NCBI RefSeq assembly: GCF_016811235.1
Contig: NZ_JAFBID010000001.1
Location: 124,001-188,000 of the forward strand
Reading direction: 5' to 3'
Source: Microvirga arabica
Lineage (GTDB): Bacteria > Pseudomonadota > Alphaproteobacteria > Rhizobiales > Beijerinckiaceae
DNA: 64,000 nt
Shown here piece after piece: positions 46,990 through 55,410 of this stretch (position 1 is the first letter of the stretch; each line of letters opens with the position of its first letter). The notes below the pieces were generated by a model that saw only the letters and a program-made list of their open reading frames with translations, ran no database searches and was not told the DNA's origin. The position numbers and the translations under genes were made by a program.

Positions 46990-47382
46990 TCAAGCTTGCG
47001 CGGGCGGCCAGTTCAGGCTCCGGGCGACGAGCCCAGCGACCTCAGCAGCCTGATATGGCTTCTGGACAAAAGGTTCGAGGCCGGCCGGCGGATCCGTTTC
47101 CCCGGACGTGAGGATCATCTTCGTTGGGGCCGGCCTCTCGCGAATGTGGCGGACCACGTCCCAGCCGCCGTCACCCGGCAGGTCGAGGGCTAGAATCAGA
47201 AGGTCTACCGGGACGGCGTCCAGAACCGTCAGGGCCTCCGGTGCGGAGCCGGCCTCCAGCACCTTGAACCCCCAAGCTCGCAGCTCATCGCTGACGCGAT
47301 ACCGGATCCGGATATCCCCTTCGGCAACCAGAATGGTCGGCGGGGTCCGGCGCGGAAGAACCGTAACGGATGCAGCACTCAT
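46990..47382 (-). CDS. Pseudo-receiver protein lacking the phosphoacceptor aspartate
   Basis: 130 residues, receiver fold: TILVAEGDIRIRYRVSDEL, then DLLILALDLPGDGG where the phosphoacceptor position is Ala65, and the acidic pair is Glu21-Gly22-Asp23. The switch Thr (ILTSGE) and Lys (VQKPY) remain. Such pseudo-receivers may act as phosphorylation-independent partners. Asp67, two residues on, is unlikely to substitute by position. The start is the ATG at MSAASVTVLP, divergent from the next receiver. Confidence 0.82.
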   Translation of the reverse strand: MSAASVTVLPRRTPPTILVAEGDIRIRYRVSDELRAWGFKVLEAGSAPEALTVLDAVPVDLLILALDLPGDGGWDVVRHIRERPAPTKMILTSGETDPPAGLEPFVQKPYQAAEVAGLVARSLNWPPAQA

Positions 47383-47501
47383 TCTTGCCCCAGACGCATA
47401 CAACAGGCGGACAACGTGGTGATGCCCCGTGGGTTCTCTCCCCAAGTGCGCCAAGTCACCCCACGGGAAGGGCTGGCTCTCGCAACTGGAACCGTCTATC
47501 A

Positions 47502-48002
47502 ATGGCCACGTTTGCCATCAGCCCTGTCCTCTTGCCCCTCGGTCCCGTGTCCAACCAGCACCCCATAGGCGTCGTTCTCCTGGTCGAAGACGAACCGCTT
47601 GTGCGGCTCGTCACGGCCGACATCCTGCTGGAGGCGAATTTCCGCGTCATCGAGGCCGGCGACGCCGAGGAGGCCCTACGCGTGCTGAAAGCCGAGGTCG
47701 CGGTCGACGTGCTGCTCTCGGACGTGGAGATGCCGCCGGGCATGAACGGCTATGAGCTGGTCGGCCACGTGCACCGGGACTGGCCCGGGGTGGAGATCAT
47801 CGTCTCCTCGGGCCGCGAATGGCCGAAGGAGGACGATCTGCCGCCGGGAGCGGTGTTTCTCCCCAAGCCCTACCTGAATGCCACGCTCCTGTCCTACGTC
47901 CAGGCCGCGGCCGCGAGGGCCCAGGAGACTCGCCGGCTCAGGCGTGAGGCCGGCGCTGCAGGCGGCGGCGCTCCGGCCCGGGACATCCCCAAGACGGCCT
48001 GA
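47502..48002 (+). CDS. Stand-alone receiver protein with a basic C-terminal tail
   Basis: 166 residues. VVLLVEDEPLVRL, phosphoacceptor Asp in VLLSDVEMPPGMNG, Ser in VSSGR, Lys in LPKPYLNA, then a tail rich in Ala, Arg and Gly (about 130-166) with no domain. The start is the ATG at MATFAISPVL. Closely related in sequence to the receiver at 46031. Convergent with the chemoreceptor gene. Confidence 0.86.
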   Translation: MATFAISPVLLPLGPVSNQHPIGVVLLVEDEPLVRLVTADILLEANFRVIEAGDAEEALRVLKAEVAVDVLLSDVEMPPGMNGYELVGHVHRDWPGVEIIVSSGREWPKEDDLPPGAVFLPKPYLNATLLSYVQAAAARAQETRRLRREAGAAGGGAPARDIPKTA

Positions 48003-48026
48003 AGCTTCCCTAACGATGCCGACGCA

Positions 48027-48053
48027 GAAAAGGCGCAGCCGGAAGCTGCGCCT
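48027..48053 (-). terminator. Rho-independent terminator of the chemoreceptor gene
   Basis: AGGCGCAGC (48031-48039) pairs with GCTGCGCCT (48045-48053) around a 5-base loop; on the minus strand a TTTT run follows (48030-48027). It lies 38 bases after the chemoreceptor stop (48092). Confidence 0.75.
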
Positions 48054-48091
48054 ATTGATGTGCGTGGTGGGTGCGGATCGGGCTGGCAGCG

Positions 48092-49762
48092 TCACGCCGC
48101 CCGGACACCCTGCAGGAAGCCTTCGACCTCCCGGGTGAGGGCCGAGGAATTGGTCGACAGCTCACCGGCCGCGGCCAGCACCTGGGAGGCCGCCGACCCG
48201 GCATGGGTGGCCGCTCCCTGCACCTGGACGATGCTCTGGGTGACCTCCTGGGTGCCGCGGGCGGCCTCGCTGACATTGCGGGCGATCTCCTGCGTGGCCG
48301 CCTGCTGCTCCTCGACGGCCGCGGCCACGTTGGTGGCGATCTGGTGCACCTCCTCGATGGTGAGACCGATCTCGCGGATGGCGTCCACGGCGCCCTTGGT
48401 GGATTGCTGGATCTGGTTGATGTGCGAGGTGATGTCCTCGGTCGCCCGCGAGGTCTGGTTCGCCAGTTCCTTCACCTCGGCGGCTACCACGGCAAAGCCC
48501 TTGCCGGCCTCGCCGGCGCGGGCCGCCTCGATGGTGGCGTTGAGCGCCAAGAGGTTGGTCTGGCTCGCGATGCTGTTGATGAGGGTGACCACCTCGCCGA
48601 TCTTCTGCGCGCCGTCCGCAAGCGTCTCTACGAGCTCGTTGGTCTTGCGCGCATTCTGCACGGCGCGGGCCGCGGCAGCAGACGTTTGCGACACCTGGGT
48701 TCCGATCTCGTTGGACGAAGCGGCAAGCTCCTCCGTGGCGGCGGCCACGGCCTGCACGTTGCTTGAGGTCTGCTCGGCCGCAGCCGCCACCGCATTCGAC
48801 TGCTGGTTCGTCTGCTGGGCGGTGGTGGCCATCGAGCGGGCCGTGGACTCCATCTGCTGGGCGGCAACCGAGAGGTGCTGGACGAGACCGCCCACGCTGC
48901 CTTCAAAGCTCTGCGCGAGCGCCATCATGTCGAGCCGGCGGCGCTCGGCGGCGTGCTTTTCGGCTTCCGCCTGCTGGCGCCGCAGCCCGTCGGCCTCCTG
49001 CATAGTGCCGGCGAAGACCTGCGTGGCCTTCCAGATGTCGCCGATCTCGTCTTTGCCGGCTTTCGTCTGCGGCAGGTTGTAATCGCCGGAGGCCAGCTTC
49101 TGGATCGCCTCGGTGACGATCTTCAGCGGACGAGCAATCTGCCTGTTCCCCACGAGCCAGCCGATCAGCAGCGCCAGCATCGTGCCGCCCAGCGCGATGG
49201 AGACCAGCAGGGTGAGGCGCTCGCTGTAGAGTTCAGCGGAATAGCGGTCGACTGCGGCGATCTCTTCGCTGCCCTTCTGCGTCAGGGCATTGATGCTGAC
49301 CTGAAAAGCCTTCCGGTTGGCGCGGTTGGCTTCAGTATTGCCCTGTGCGTTGGCGGCCTCAGGCGACACTTCGGCACCGAGGCGCACGGTCTCGGATCGG
49401 AATGTCCTGAAGGCGGCAGCGTCCTTGACCACCGCGTCGAACAGCGCCTTGTGCGCATCCGGCACAATCGGCGCCCACTCTTTCAGCAGCTTGTCGATTT
49501 CATTCAGATTGGCGGTCAGTCCTTCGCCGAACTTTCGCGCATCGGCCGTGGTCTTCGAGGCATAGATGCCGCGCGCTTCCATGACAACATGCGTCACTAG
49601 CCGGTTCAGGCGCTCGCCGTAGAGCGCACGCGTGGCCGCGAGCCGCACGTCGTGGACGGCCTGATTGTAGGTCTGCAGGGTGCTGATGCCGACGGCGGCG
49701 ATCACCATGGCAACGAAGCTCAGGGCCGCGACGAGCGCAAATATCTTTGTTCTGATCTTCAT
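48092..49762 (-). CDS. Methyl-accepting chemotaxis protein
   Basis: 556 residues. TM1 (about 10-30), a four-helix-bundle-like periplasmic region (about 31-190), TM2 (about 190-210), HAMP (about 211-265, [16 protein letters not shown]), and the signalling domain with the highly conserved hairpin tip [34 protein letters not shown]-type sequence, followed by [11 protein letters not shown]. Methylation helices flank it. Start ATG at MKIRTKIF after GGGGGA; the longer frame adds 19 residues. Membrane chemoreceptor for an unknown signal. cheR, cheB and cheY are encoded 6 kb downstream. Confidence 0.94.
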   Translation of the reverse strand: MKIRTKIFALVAALSFVAMVIAAVGISTLQTYNQAVHDVRLAATRALYGERLNRLVTHVVMEARGIYASKTTADARKFGEGLTANLNEIDKLLKEWAPIVPDAHKALFDAVVKDAAAFRTFRSETVRLGAEVSPEAANAQGNTEANRANRKAFQVSINALTQKGSEEIAAVDRYSAELYSERLTLLVSIALGGTMLALLIGWLVGNRQIARPLKIVTEAIQKLASGDYNLPQTKAGKDEIGDIWKATQVFAGTMQEADGLRRQQAEAEKHAAERRRLDMMALAQSFEGSVGGLVQHLSVAAQQMESTARSMATTAQQTNQQSNAVAAAAEQTSSNVQAVAAATEELAASSNEIGTQVSQTSAAAARAVQNARKTNELVETLADGAQKIGEVVTLINSIASQTNLLALNATIEAARAGEAGKGFAVVAAEVKELANQTSRATEDITSHINQIQQSTKGAVDAIREIGLTIEEVHQIATNVAAAVEEQQAATQEIARNVSEAARGTQEVTQSIVQVQGAATHAGSAASQVLAAAGELSTNSSALTREVEGFLQGVRAA

Positions 49763-49946
49763 GCATCCCCCAACCGGCTTGATCGACAAAATCGCTTCAA
49801 TACAGGCTGCAGTATTCACAGGACGCTTGTGTGGGGCTTGCCTTCAGGCTTGAAGTTTTCAACAGGCTTTCTCTGCGGGAGGTGACGGATTGTTAAGCAT
49901 AACCCCATAGGAATGATTGCAGTCGATTCTCATAGCGGCGGTTTCC

Positions 49947-50549
49947 ATGGGCGTACGGTTCGATAAAGTATTGGCGCAGGTGGCCAGGGCGGGACAGCCC
50001 GGGCGCGGAGCCGCCATCGAAACCCGCGAGCGGAAAGTGCGGCGCCTGGAGGACATGATCCGGGCGCGCGAGGCCATGGGTGACCGCATCGTCATGTGCT
50101 TGGGGCTGGCGCTCACCCTGTCGGCCGTCGCGCTTCCGGTTTACGCGGTCTATCTCAGTGATGGCTATGCCTATCTCCAGAGCGCAGGCAACGGCCTGCA
50201 GATGAGCAAAGGCGCGGAAGCGAGCCATGCACGTGCGCCCGATCTCAGCCCGTCCACCACGGGTTCTCTGAACAGGCAGAAGACCGCGGAGTCCGTCGTG
50301 GAGGCCAGGAGCGACAAGGCGCTTCTTGCCATCGACCGGCAGAGCCAGTTTCAGCGCTACGTCATCCACCGGGCGACGAGCGAATCCGCCCTGATCGAAG
50401 GTCCGGATGGCGTTTGGTGGGTCACGCCGGGGATGACGCTTCCCGGCATCGGCCAGATCATCTCGATCGAGCGCTCCGACAACGGCTGGGTCGTGCTGAC
50501 GTCCGAGACGATGATCAGCCAGCGACCGACTTCGAGAGCGGCGAGCTAA
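49947..50549 (+). CDS. Membrane-anchored protein of unknown function
   Basis: 200 residues: a basic N-terminal cytoplasmic part (about 1-48, with a coiled-coil-like ERKVRRLEDMIRA), one membrane helix (about 53-75, CLGLALTLSAVALPVYAVYL), and a soluble part ending in a small domain (GPDGVWWVTPGMTLPGIGQIISIERSDNGWVVLTS). Start at MGVRFDKV; a TTG at 49917 is possible. Position among motility genes hints at a flagellar link, not shown. A terminator follows. Confidence 0.75.
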   Translation: MGVRFDKVLAQVARAGQPGRGAAIETRERKVRRLEDMIRAREAMGDRIVMCLGLALTLSAVALPVYAVYLSDGYAYLQSAGNGLQMSKGAEASHARAPDLSPSTTGSLNRQKTAESVVEARSDKALLAIDRQSQFQRYVIHRATSESALIEGPDGVWWVTPGMTLPGIGQIISIERSDNGWVVLTSETMISQRPTSRAAS

Positions 50550-50570
50550 ACATCCTTGGGAGCTATCCTG

Positions 50571-50605
50571 AAAGCGCCGCCCGGACGGGCGTCGCTTTTC
50601 CGTTT
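50571..50605 (+). terminator. Rho-independent terminator between convergent genes
   Basis: AAAGCG-c-CGCCCG (50571-50583) pairs with CGGGCG-t-CGCTTT (50586-50598), one mismatch, tight loop, followed by TTTTCC and TTTTT on the plus strand. It ends the membrane-protein gene at 50549 and could work on the other strand more weakly. Confidence 0.75.
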
Positions 50606-51265
50606 TTACTTGGTTGCAGTCACGATGGGCGCGGCCTGATTGCCGAGCCATACCCAAGCTGTGCTCTCCGAACCTTCCCGCTTCACATAACGGTAGCCGG
50701 TCTCCTGCCAGGACAGGACCGCCGCACGCTTGTTATCGAGGATGTAGTCGCCACGATCCGTGCGCACCATCAGCACCGCATGGCCGGCGCCGAGCTCGTC
50801 GATCACCACGGTCATCCGCAGGGCGCGCCGCGGCAGGCCCGCCTCGATGAGGATGCGGCGCTTCAGGATCTGAATGTCTTCGCAATCGCCCATCCCGTCA
50901 TTGGGATAATCCCAGCGATCCGCCACACCCCAATGGTCCTGATCCGTCACCGGCAGGATTTTGGCATTCACGCGCTCGTTGACGTCGACGAGGAGCTTCC
51001 AGGTTTCGTGGTTCAGGCCAATGACGGCGGGCTCGGAGGAATCGAGCGCGCATTCGCCCGGCATCTGCTTGCAGAAATTGATCCAAGCCGGCGTCGGCCC
51101 GGCCTGTCCGGATGACAGAATGGCTGCACTCATCACCGGCAGGTTCAACTGCGGAAACGCATGAGCCGTATTCGCCGCAGCGACACCCGACAGGAGCGCC
51201 GCCCCTGTTGCGGCAGCGGCGAGGAGCCGCCGCCTCATATGCTTTAAGAAACCGGTCCTGTTCAT
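50606..51265 (-). CDS. Transglutaminase-like cysteine peptidase (BTLCP family)
   Basis: 219 residues with a signal peptide (AAANTAHA, cleavage about residue 36). Catalytic triad visible: Cys in GDCEDIQ, His in GAGHAVLMV and Asp in YILDN. Periplasmic proteases of this family (LapG-like) cleave adhesins or modify envelope proteins. No LapA-type adhesin or LapD-type receptor is in the window, so the substrate is unknown. Confidence 0.88.
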   Translation of the reverse strand: MNRTGFLKHMRRRLLAAAATGAALLSGVAAANTAHAFPQLNLPVMSAAILSSGQAGPTPAWINFCKQMPGECALDSSEPAVIGLNHETWKLLVDVNERVNAKILPVTDQDHWGVADRWDYPNDGMGDCEDIQILKRRILIEAGLPRRALRMTVVIDELGAGHAVLMVRTDRGDYILDNKRAAVLSWQETGYRYVKREGSESTAWVWLGNQAAPIVTATK

Positions 51266-51536
51266 GCCCCCGCACCCATCCGCTTCTTTTCATCAAAGCT
51301 GTCAGCCGCACGAGATCTGCGCAAGCGAGATTCGGGGTAAGATGTCAGAACGATGTCGCAGTGTTGACTTCAAGCAACAGACCAATGAGCCGGCTGCCGA
51401 TACTCTTCGAATGAAGAGGAATGCAGAAATCGACTCTCCAGGCCGCAGAAACTTCCCGGCCGGTAAGGCAGGGGCCCAACCGCATCGAGCAGCCCGATGG
51501 TGCGGCATCCTCCCTCACCGCCCCACCCGATCTTCT
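51266..51536. other. Intergenic region, no gene seen
   Basis: 271 bases upstream of the transglutaminase-like gene. Short open frames on both strands have neither a ribosome binding site nor a recognisable product. It should contain the promoter for that gene. Confidence 0.4.
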
Positions 51537-51674
51537 TCAGTAACGGCGCAACATTCCGCTCTGGCTCTTGGCCCAGCTCTTGGCCCTTTTCGATGAAGCC
51601 ATAAGGCGAATAGCAGGCGTGCCGACAAGGCCGATCAGCGATGCAGCAACAACCGGCACCAGAATGACGCTCAT
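51537..51674 (-). CDS. Small membrane protein (45 residues), proposed
   Basis: ATG with GGAG seven bases upstream. The product starts MSVILVPVVAASLIGLVGTP, one hydrophobic helix, followed by a strongly basic tail (SSKRAKSWAKSQSGMLRRY). A helix plus basic cytosolic tail is a classic small membrane protein layout. The gene stands alone between the transglutaminase-like gene and a lipoprotein gene. No family recognised. Confidence 0.5.
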   Translation of the reverse strand: MSVILVPVVAASLIGLVGTPAIRLMASSKRAKSWAKSQSGMLRRY

Positions 51675-51886
51675 TCCATTTCTCCGAAATCCGACGCTCT
51701 GTCGTTCGGGATTCATCATGCGTCGACAGCCTTGTGCGAAACTGGCACGAACAATCGGGTGCAGTCGGCGCCGCGACAACGGATGAGCTCAAACGCCGTC
51801 TTTACCAAACGATGCGAAGGCCCATGGCAATGCATCGGAGCGCCGGGAATTTCGTGGTAGGTTCTACAGGTTATCGGGAGGCCTGC

Positions 51887-52264
51887 TTGAGACCCATTCT
51901 CGCCTTGCTCGCGACGGCTCTAAGCGTCGGTGGATGCACGACGGCCTCCTATGAGGCGGCCGAGATTTCATGCTCGGATTACATCGGCAAGCCGATCTCG
52001 TCGCGCATTGCAGCCTACGGACCTCCCACTTCCGTGTACCGCATCAATGCCAGCCAGGTCGGCTATGTCTTCGAGACCAGGGCGACGACCTACGTGGGTG
52101 GCGAGCCCTTCTATACGGTAAACTACCTGACGGGAGCAGATAAGCACCACACCCCGGTCCGTAAGATCACGCGGGTCTGCCACGGAGTCTACGTGGTCCA
52201 TGCCCCGTCGGACGCCTTGCCGGTGTCCGAACAGATCATTGTGGGCATTCGGGCGAAAGGCTAA
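51887..52264 (+). CDS. Small lipoprotein of unknown function
   Basis: 125 residues from a TTG start with GGGAGG five bases upstream. Lipobox SVGGC (Cys17), then CSDYIGKPISSRIAAYGPPTSVYRI and GYVFETRATTYVGGEPFYTVNYL. The gene is convergent with the DUF1217 gene. The motif IAAYGPPTSVY recalls small SmpA/OmlA-like envelope lipoproteins, a weak likeness. Confidence 0.78.
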   Translation: MRPILALLATALSVGGCTTASYEAAEISCSDYIGKPISSRIAAYGPPTSVYRINASQVGYVFETRATTYVGGEPFYTVNYLTGADKHHTPVRKITRVCHGVYVVHAPSDALPVSEQIIVGIRAKG

Positions 52265-52303
52265 GCGACCTCAGCAGCGCTACGGTTGAGTGCTGTCGCA
52301 GTA

Positions 52304-53092
52304 TCAAAAGCCGCCGGGACGGAGCTTGGCGATGCTCATCATCAGGTCCACGCTGAAGCCTTGTTGCGGCGACGACTGATCGAACAGCGTCAGCACGGGT
52401 GCAGTCGTCGCCATGCTCGGATTGGTCACGTCCCACATGGCATTGAAGCGCTGGATCAGCTTGTCGACCTTCTTCGGGTCCTGCAGATCCTTGATGTTGA
52501 TGTGCTTCTCCAGGTTGCGGACCTGGATATCGAGATCGGCCTTCGAAGCGTTCTGCGGGATGTTGAAGGTGGTCTGGACAAACTTGAGCAGCGCCTTGTC
52601 AGCCAGCAGCCCCATGGTCGTCGTGACCGAAGAGGCCTTGCGCTTGAAATACATGGCGAGCTGCACGCCCTGGTTCTGATCGCCCTCCTTCTTCTCGAGG
52701 GTCATCTGCACGTATTTCTGCACCGCCTCCGTCGTGGCACTGGCCTCTGACGTTGCCGCAGCTCCCTTCGCCTTGAAATCGAACGCTTTGGCGAACTCCT
52801 TGTAGAGCGGGTTCGACATCTTGTTCGCCATGCTCAAGCGGTCGGTCACGCCCTCCTGGAGCAGCTTCTTGAAGAGCCCGTTGGCATAGGCCATGTCCTC
52901 AAGGCCATAGGCCTTCATGGCGAATTTGAAGATGCGGTCGTTCTTGACGAAGTCTTCGATCGTTTTGATCGTCTTGATGTTGGCCTGATAATACTCGATC
53001 TCGCGCTTCGTCGCCGGATCCTTCTCGATCAAGGCCTTGGTGCGCGCCAGATCCCGGGTGACGAGGTGGTAGCGTGTGGATGTGCTGATCAT
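52304..53092 (-). CDS. DUF1217 family protein of the flagellar locus
   Basis: 262 residues, helical, no signal peptide. DUF1217-type features: TRYHLVTRDLARTKALIEKDP, NPLYKEFAKAFDF and VTNPSMATTAP with a C-terminal FSVDLMMSIAKLRPGGF. The C-terminal hydrophobic pattern looks like the ends of flagellar axial proteins. Family usually lies with flagellar genes in rhizobia; role not established. The next gene upstream on this strand encodes an exported protein, then flagellin. Confidence 0.82.
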   Translation of the reverse strand: MISTSTRYHLVTRDLARTKALIEKDPATKREIEYYQANIKTIKTIEDFVKNDRIFKFAMKAYGLEDMAYANGLFKKLLQEGVTDRLSMANKMSNPLYKEFAKAFDFKAKGAAATSEASATTEAVQKYVQMTLEKKEGDQNQGVQLAMYFKRKASSVTTTMGLLADKALLKFVQTTFNIPQNASKADLDIQVRNLEKHINIKDLQDPKKVDKLIQRFNAMWDVTNPSMATTAPVLTLFDQSSPQQGFSVDLMMSIAKLRPGGF

Positions 53093-53122
53093 GGCGGCTC
53101 CCTTCAGCTCTGTTTCAGGCTG

Positions 53123-53713
53123 TCACTCGGCGAGCGAAGAATCATCGATCTTTTCGCGAAGGATAGCGGCGCAGTCTTTCCTGAACCTGTCCGCGACGTT
53201 GCTGGTATCCTTCGGATCGAGCCGGAACGCGTGCTGCTGCGTCTCGTAGCGATAGTTCGAGAGCTCGATCGTCAGGCTTTTCGCCTCGGCGAGCTTGTCA
53301 ACGAAGGTCCGCACCTGAGCGGGATCCGGAATCTGGCCGTGCCGGTCGCGGTAGATCCAGTGTCCGACCTCAGGGCTATTGTCGTCGAACCAGTAGACGG
53401 TGCTTCTCCCGTTCGGATCGCTCCGGCCCAGGAACTGCTTCTGCGCAACGGCGACCGTCGTGAATGGCACCGAGGGCTGATCCGGCTCGGATGCGAAGCG
53501 CTGGCACGTGAGCCAGAGCAGAGAGCCGTTCTCCCCCCGCAAACGGGCGAAGGCCGCTTGAGGCTGACCCTCGTCGTCGTGCCTCAGCACATAGTCCCAG
53601 GGACCGAACCAGGTGGCCAATCCGTGGCTCTCACTGGTGAATCCCATACCAGCAATGCAAGCTGCGGCGCCTGAGAGCAGCAGCTTTAGGTGGGATGATC
53701 GCTTAACGGACAT
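53123..53713 (-). CDS. Exported protein of unknown function
   Basis: 196 residues with a signal peptide (KLLLSGAAACIAGMGFTSESHG, cleavage about residue 30). Mature part: WFGPWDYVLRHDDEGQPQAAFARL, LLWLTCQRFASEP and a C-terminal CAAILREKID. Two cysteines in the mature part could pair. It lies between flagellin and DUF1217 genes in the same direction. No family recognised. Confidence 0.7.
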   Translation of the reverse strand: MSVKRSSHLKLLLSGAAACIAGMGFTSESHGLATWFGPWDYVLRHDDEGQPQAAFARLRGENGSLLWLTCQRFASEPDQPSVPFTTVAVAQKQFLGRSDPNGRSTVYWFDDNSPEVGHWIYRDRHGQIPDPAQVRTFVDKLAEAKSLTIELSNYRYETQQHAFRLDPKDTSNVADRFRKDCAAILREKIDDSSLAE

Positions 53714-53735
53714 TAGATGCTCTTCTCAAACGAAA

Positions 53736-53765
53736 GGAGCCCCGCCTTTCGCAAGGCGAGGCTCC
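53736..53765 (-). terminator. Rho-independent terminator of the flagellin gene
   Basis: GGAGCC-c-CGCCTT (53736-53748) pairs with AAGGCG-a-GGCTCC (53753-53765), loop TCGC, with TTTCGTTT on the minus strand after the stem. It lies 22 bases after the flagellin stop. Confidence 0.8.
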
Positions 53766-53787
53766 CTTCAGGTCGATGCCAAAACTC

Positions 53788-54999
53788 TTACTGGAAGAGC
53801 TTCAGGATCATCTGGCTGTTCTGGTTCGCCATGGAGAGAGCCTGCACGCCGAGCTGCTGCTGGGTCTGCAGAGCCTGGTTGCGGGTCGAAGCCTCGTTCA
53901 TGTCGGCATCGATGAAGGCGCTGACACCAGCGGTGAGCGAGTCGGAGAGCACGCCGATGAACTCTTCCTGGGTCTCGAGCAGGGCCTTGTTGGCACCCAG
54001 CATCGCCGAGCCTTCGGTCACCTTAGCGATTGCATCATCGATGCTTTTCAGGGCTTCAGAGATCGTGCCGTCGACGAGAGTAGCAGTCACGTCTTCCGTA
54101 ACGGCCTTTGCAGTAAGCGTCAGGCCGGCTGTCGCGTCCCAGGCGACCGTAAGCTTGTTGGTGGAGGCTGTAGCTGGATCGGTTTGCGAAGCCTTCTGGA
54201 TGGCGGCTGCCAGTGCGGTGCCATCTGCCTCCTCACCGGTCATGGTATACGACTGCGTCGTGGTACCGACTGTCCAGGTGATCTTAGTTCCAGCCTGAAT
54301 TCCACTCTGGCTTGCAGTGAAATTAACTTTGCCTGCCGCAGCAGTGACATCGTCACCACCGCCAGTGACGCCGTCAGGGCCGTTGCTCGCTACAACGTGC
54401 GCCGTTGCAGTTCCCTTGACGACGGCATTGGTAGCTGAGCTGATATCGACGGCAGCAGCGTCCTCAAGAAGTCCACCCGTGCCAGCTGCCGCGTCGTCGA
54501 AGAGGTTAGTCTTTGCAGTATCGATGGCAAGCATGCCGACCTTATTATTCACGCCGTCATATGACGTAACAAGGTTGACTTGGGAGCCCGCGCCAGCGAG
54601 CCAATTCTGACCATTGAACGAAGCCGATCCAGCCGCGCTCTTCATACCTTCGATGTTAGCCTTGAATTCGGTCTGGATCTTCGCAAGATCGGCACCTGGC
54701 TGCGAAGCTGCGACGAGACCTTCCTTCATCTTGTTGAGGTAGGTCAGCGACTTGTCCATCGCGGAGGTGAAGGTGTTGATCATTGCCTTCGACTGCTTGA
54801 TGGAATCCTTCACTGCGCCTAGAGCGCCGTTATCGGACTTCATCTGAGTCGAGATCGACCAGTAGGAGGCATTGTGGGAAGCCTCGCCGACGCGCAGACC
54901 TGTGGAGATCTGGTTCTGGTTCTTGTTCATGGCGTTCTGCGTGCTCTTCAGAGCCTGCAGAGCGGTCATGGCGGAGAGATTTGTGTTGATCGAAGACAT
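53788..54999 (-). CDS. fliC: Flagellin
   Basis: 403 residues. Conserved N-terminal D0/D1 (MSSINTNLSAMTALQALKST, NQISTGLRVGEASHNASYWSIS) and C-terminal D1/D0 (STRNQALQTQQQLGVQALSM, ANQNSQMILKLFQ), with a variable Ala/Thr-rich centre (about 150-300). Filament subunit. The start has AAGGA upstream. Regulated in this group by FlbT/FlaF, whose genes are at the right end of the window; FlbT acts on flagellin mRNA leaders. Confidence 0.95.
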   Translation of the reverse strand: MSSINTNLSAMTALQALKSTQNAMNKNQNQISTGLRVGEASHNASYWSISTQMKSDNGALGAVKDSIKQSKAMINTFTSAMDKSLTYLNKMKEGLVAASQPGADLAKIQTEFKANIEGMKSAAGSASFNGQNWLAGAGSQVNLVTSYDGVNNKVGMLAIDTAKTNLFDDAAAGTGGLLEDAAAVDISSATNAVVKGTATAHVVASNGPDGVTGGGDDVTAAAGKVNFTASQSGIQAGTKITWTVGTTTQSYTMTGEEADGTALAAAIQKASQTDPATASTNKLTVAWDATAGLTLTAKAVTEDVTATLVDGTISEALKSIDDAIAKVTEGSAMLGANKALLETQEEFIGVLSDSLTAGVSAFIDADMNEASTRNQALQTQQQLGVQALSMANQNSQMILKLFQ

Positions 55000-55410
55000 G
55001 TGCTTCTTCCTTGAATGATGTGATTTTCAGGGAATGTCGGGATCTAACCGACCCAGCGGAGTGGCTTCATGCCTCGAGGGGATCTCGATCCGCTGCTCAC
55101 ATGACATCCGGGCTTTTACCGGCAAAATGGAATTGGCATCATGCCTAGCCTTCACCAGAAGGCGTACCATAGTGCTTTCTCTGCACCTGGAGAGCTTACG
55201 CTTTCCGTCTGCGGTGCTTGCAGTTCTTGTCTACCAACGCCCTCCTCCAGCGTCAAGCATCAAGATGGAGGGCGGAGCAGAATTTTTATCGTTAATCTTC
55301 TGTTAACTATGAAGGTCAGGGCCGTTTACTATGCCGATCATGCAATTCGACACCTGAACAACGCAGTCAGGCCGTCGAAATCTAAGACGGCCGTATTGCC
55401 ATGCGCCGGC
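55000..55410. other. Flagellin promoter and leader region
   Basis: About 410 bases between cheR and flagellin (both minus strand); no gene supported. AT-rich at about 55290-55320. GGCCGTC (55370-55376) and GACGGCC (55386-55392) make a 7-bp stem with 9-base loop, 18 bases after the cheR stop, without a T-run. The flagellin leader that FlbT would target lies here. No sigma28 box assigned. Confidence 0.45.

Noticed and set aside
49841-49860. CTTCA-GGCT-TGAAG stem followed by TTTT
   Set aside because: No gene on the plus strand ends just before it; more likely part of the chemoreceptor upstream region.
51264-51596. A 110-codon plus-strand frame
   Set aside because: Weak start and no membrane or domain feature; overlaps the better-supported small minus-strand gene.
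55034-55306. Short plus-strand frames upstream of flagellin
   Set aside because: Lie in the flagellin leader; no ribosome binding site, no known product.
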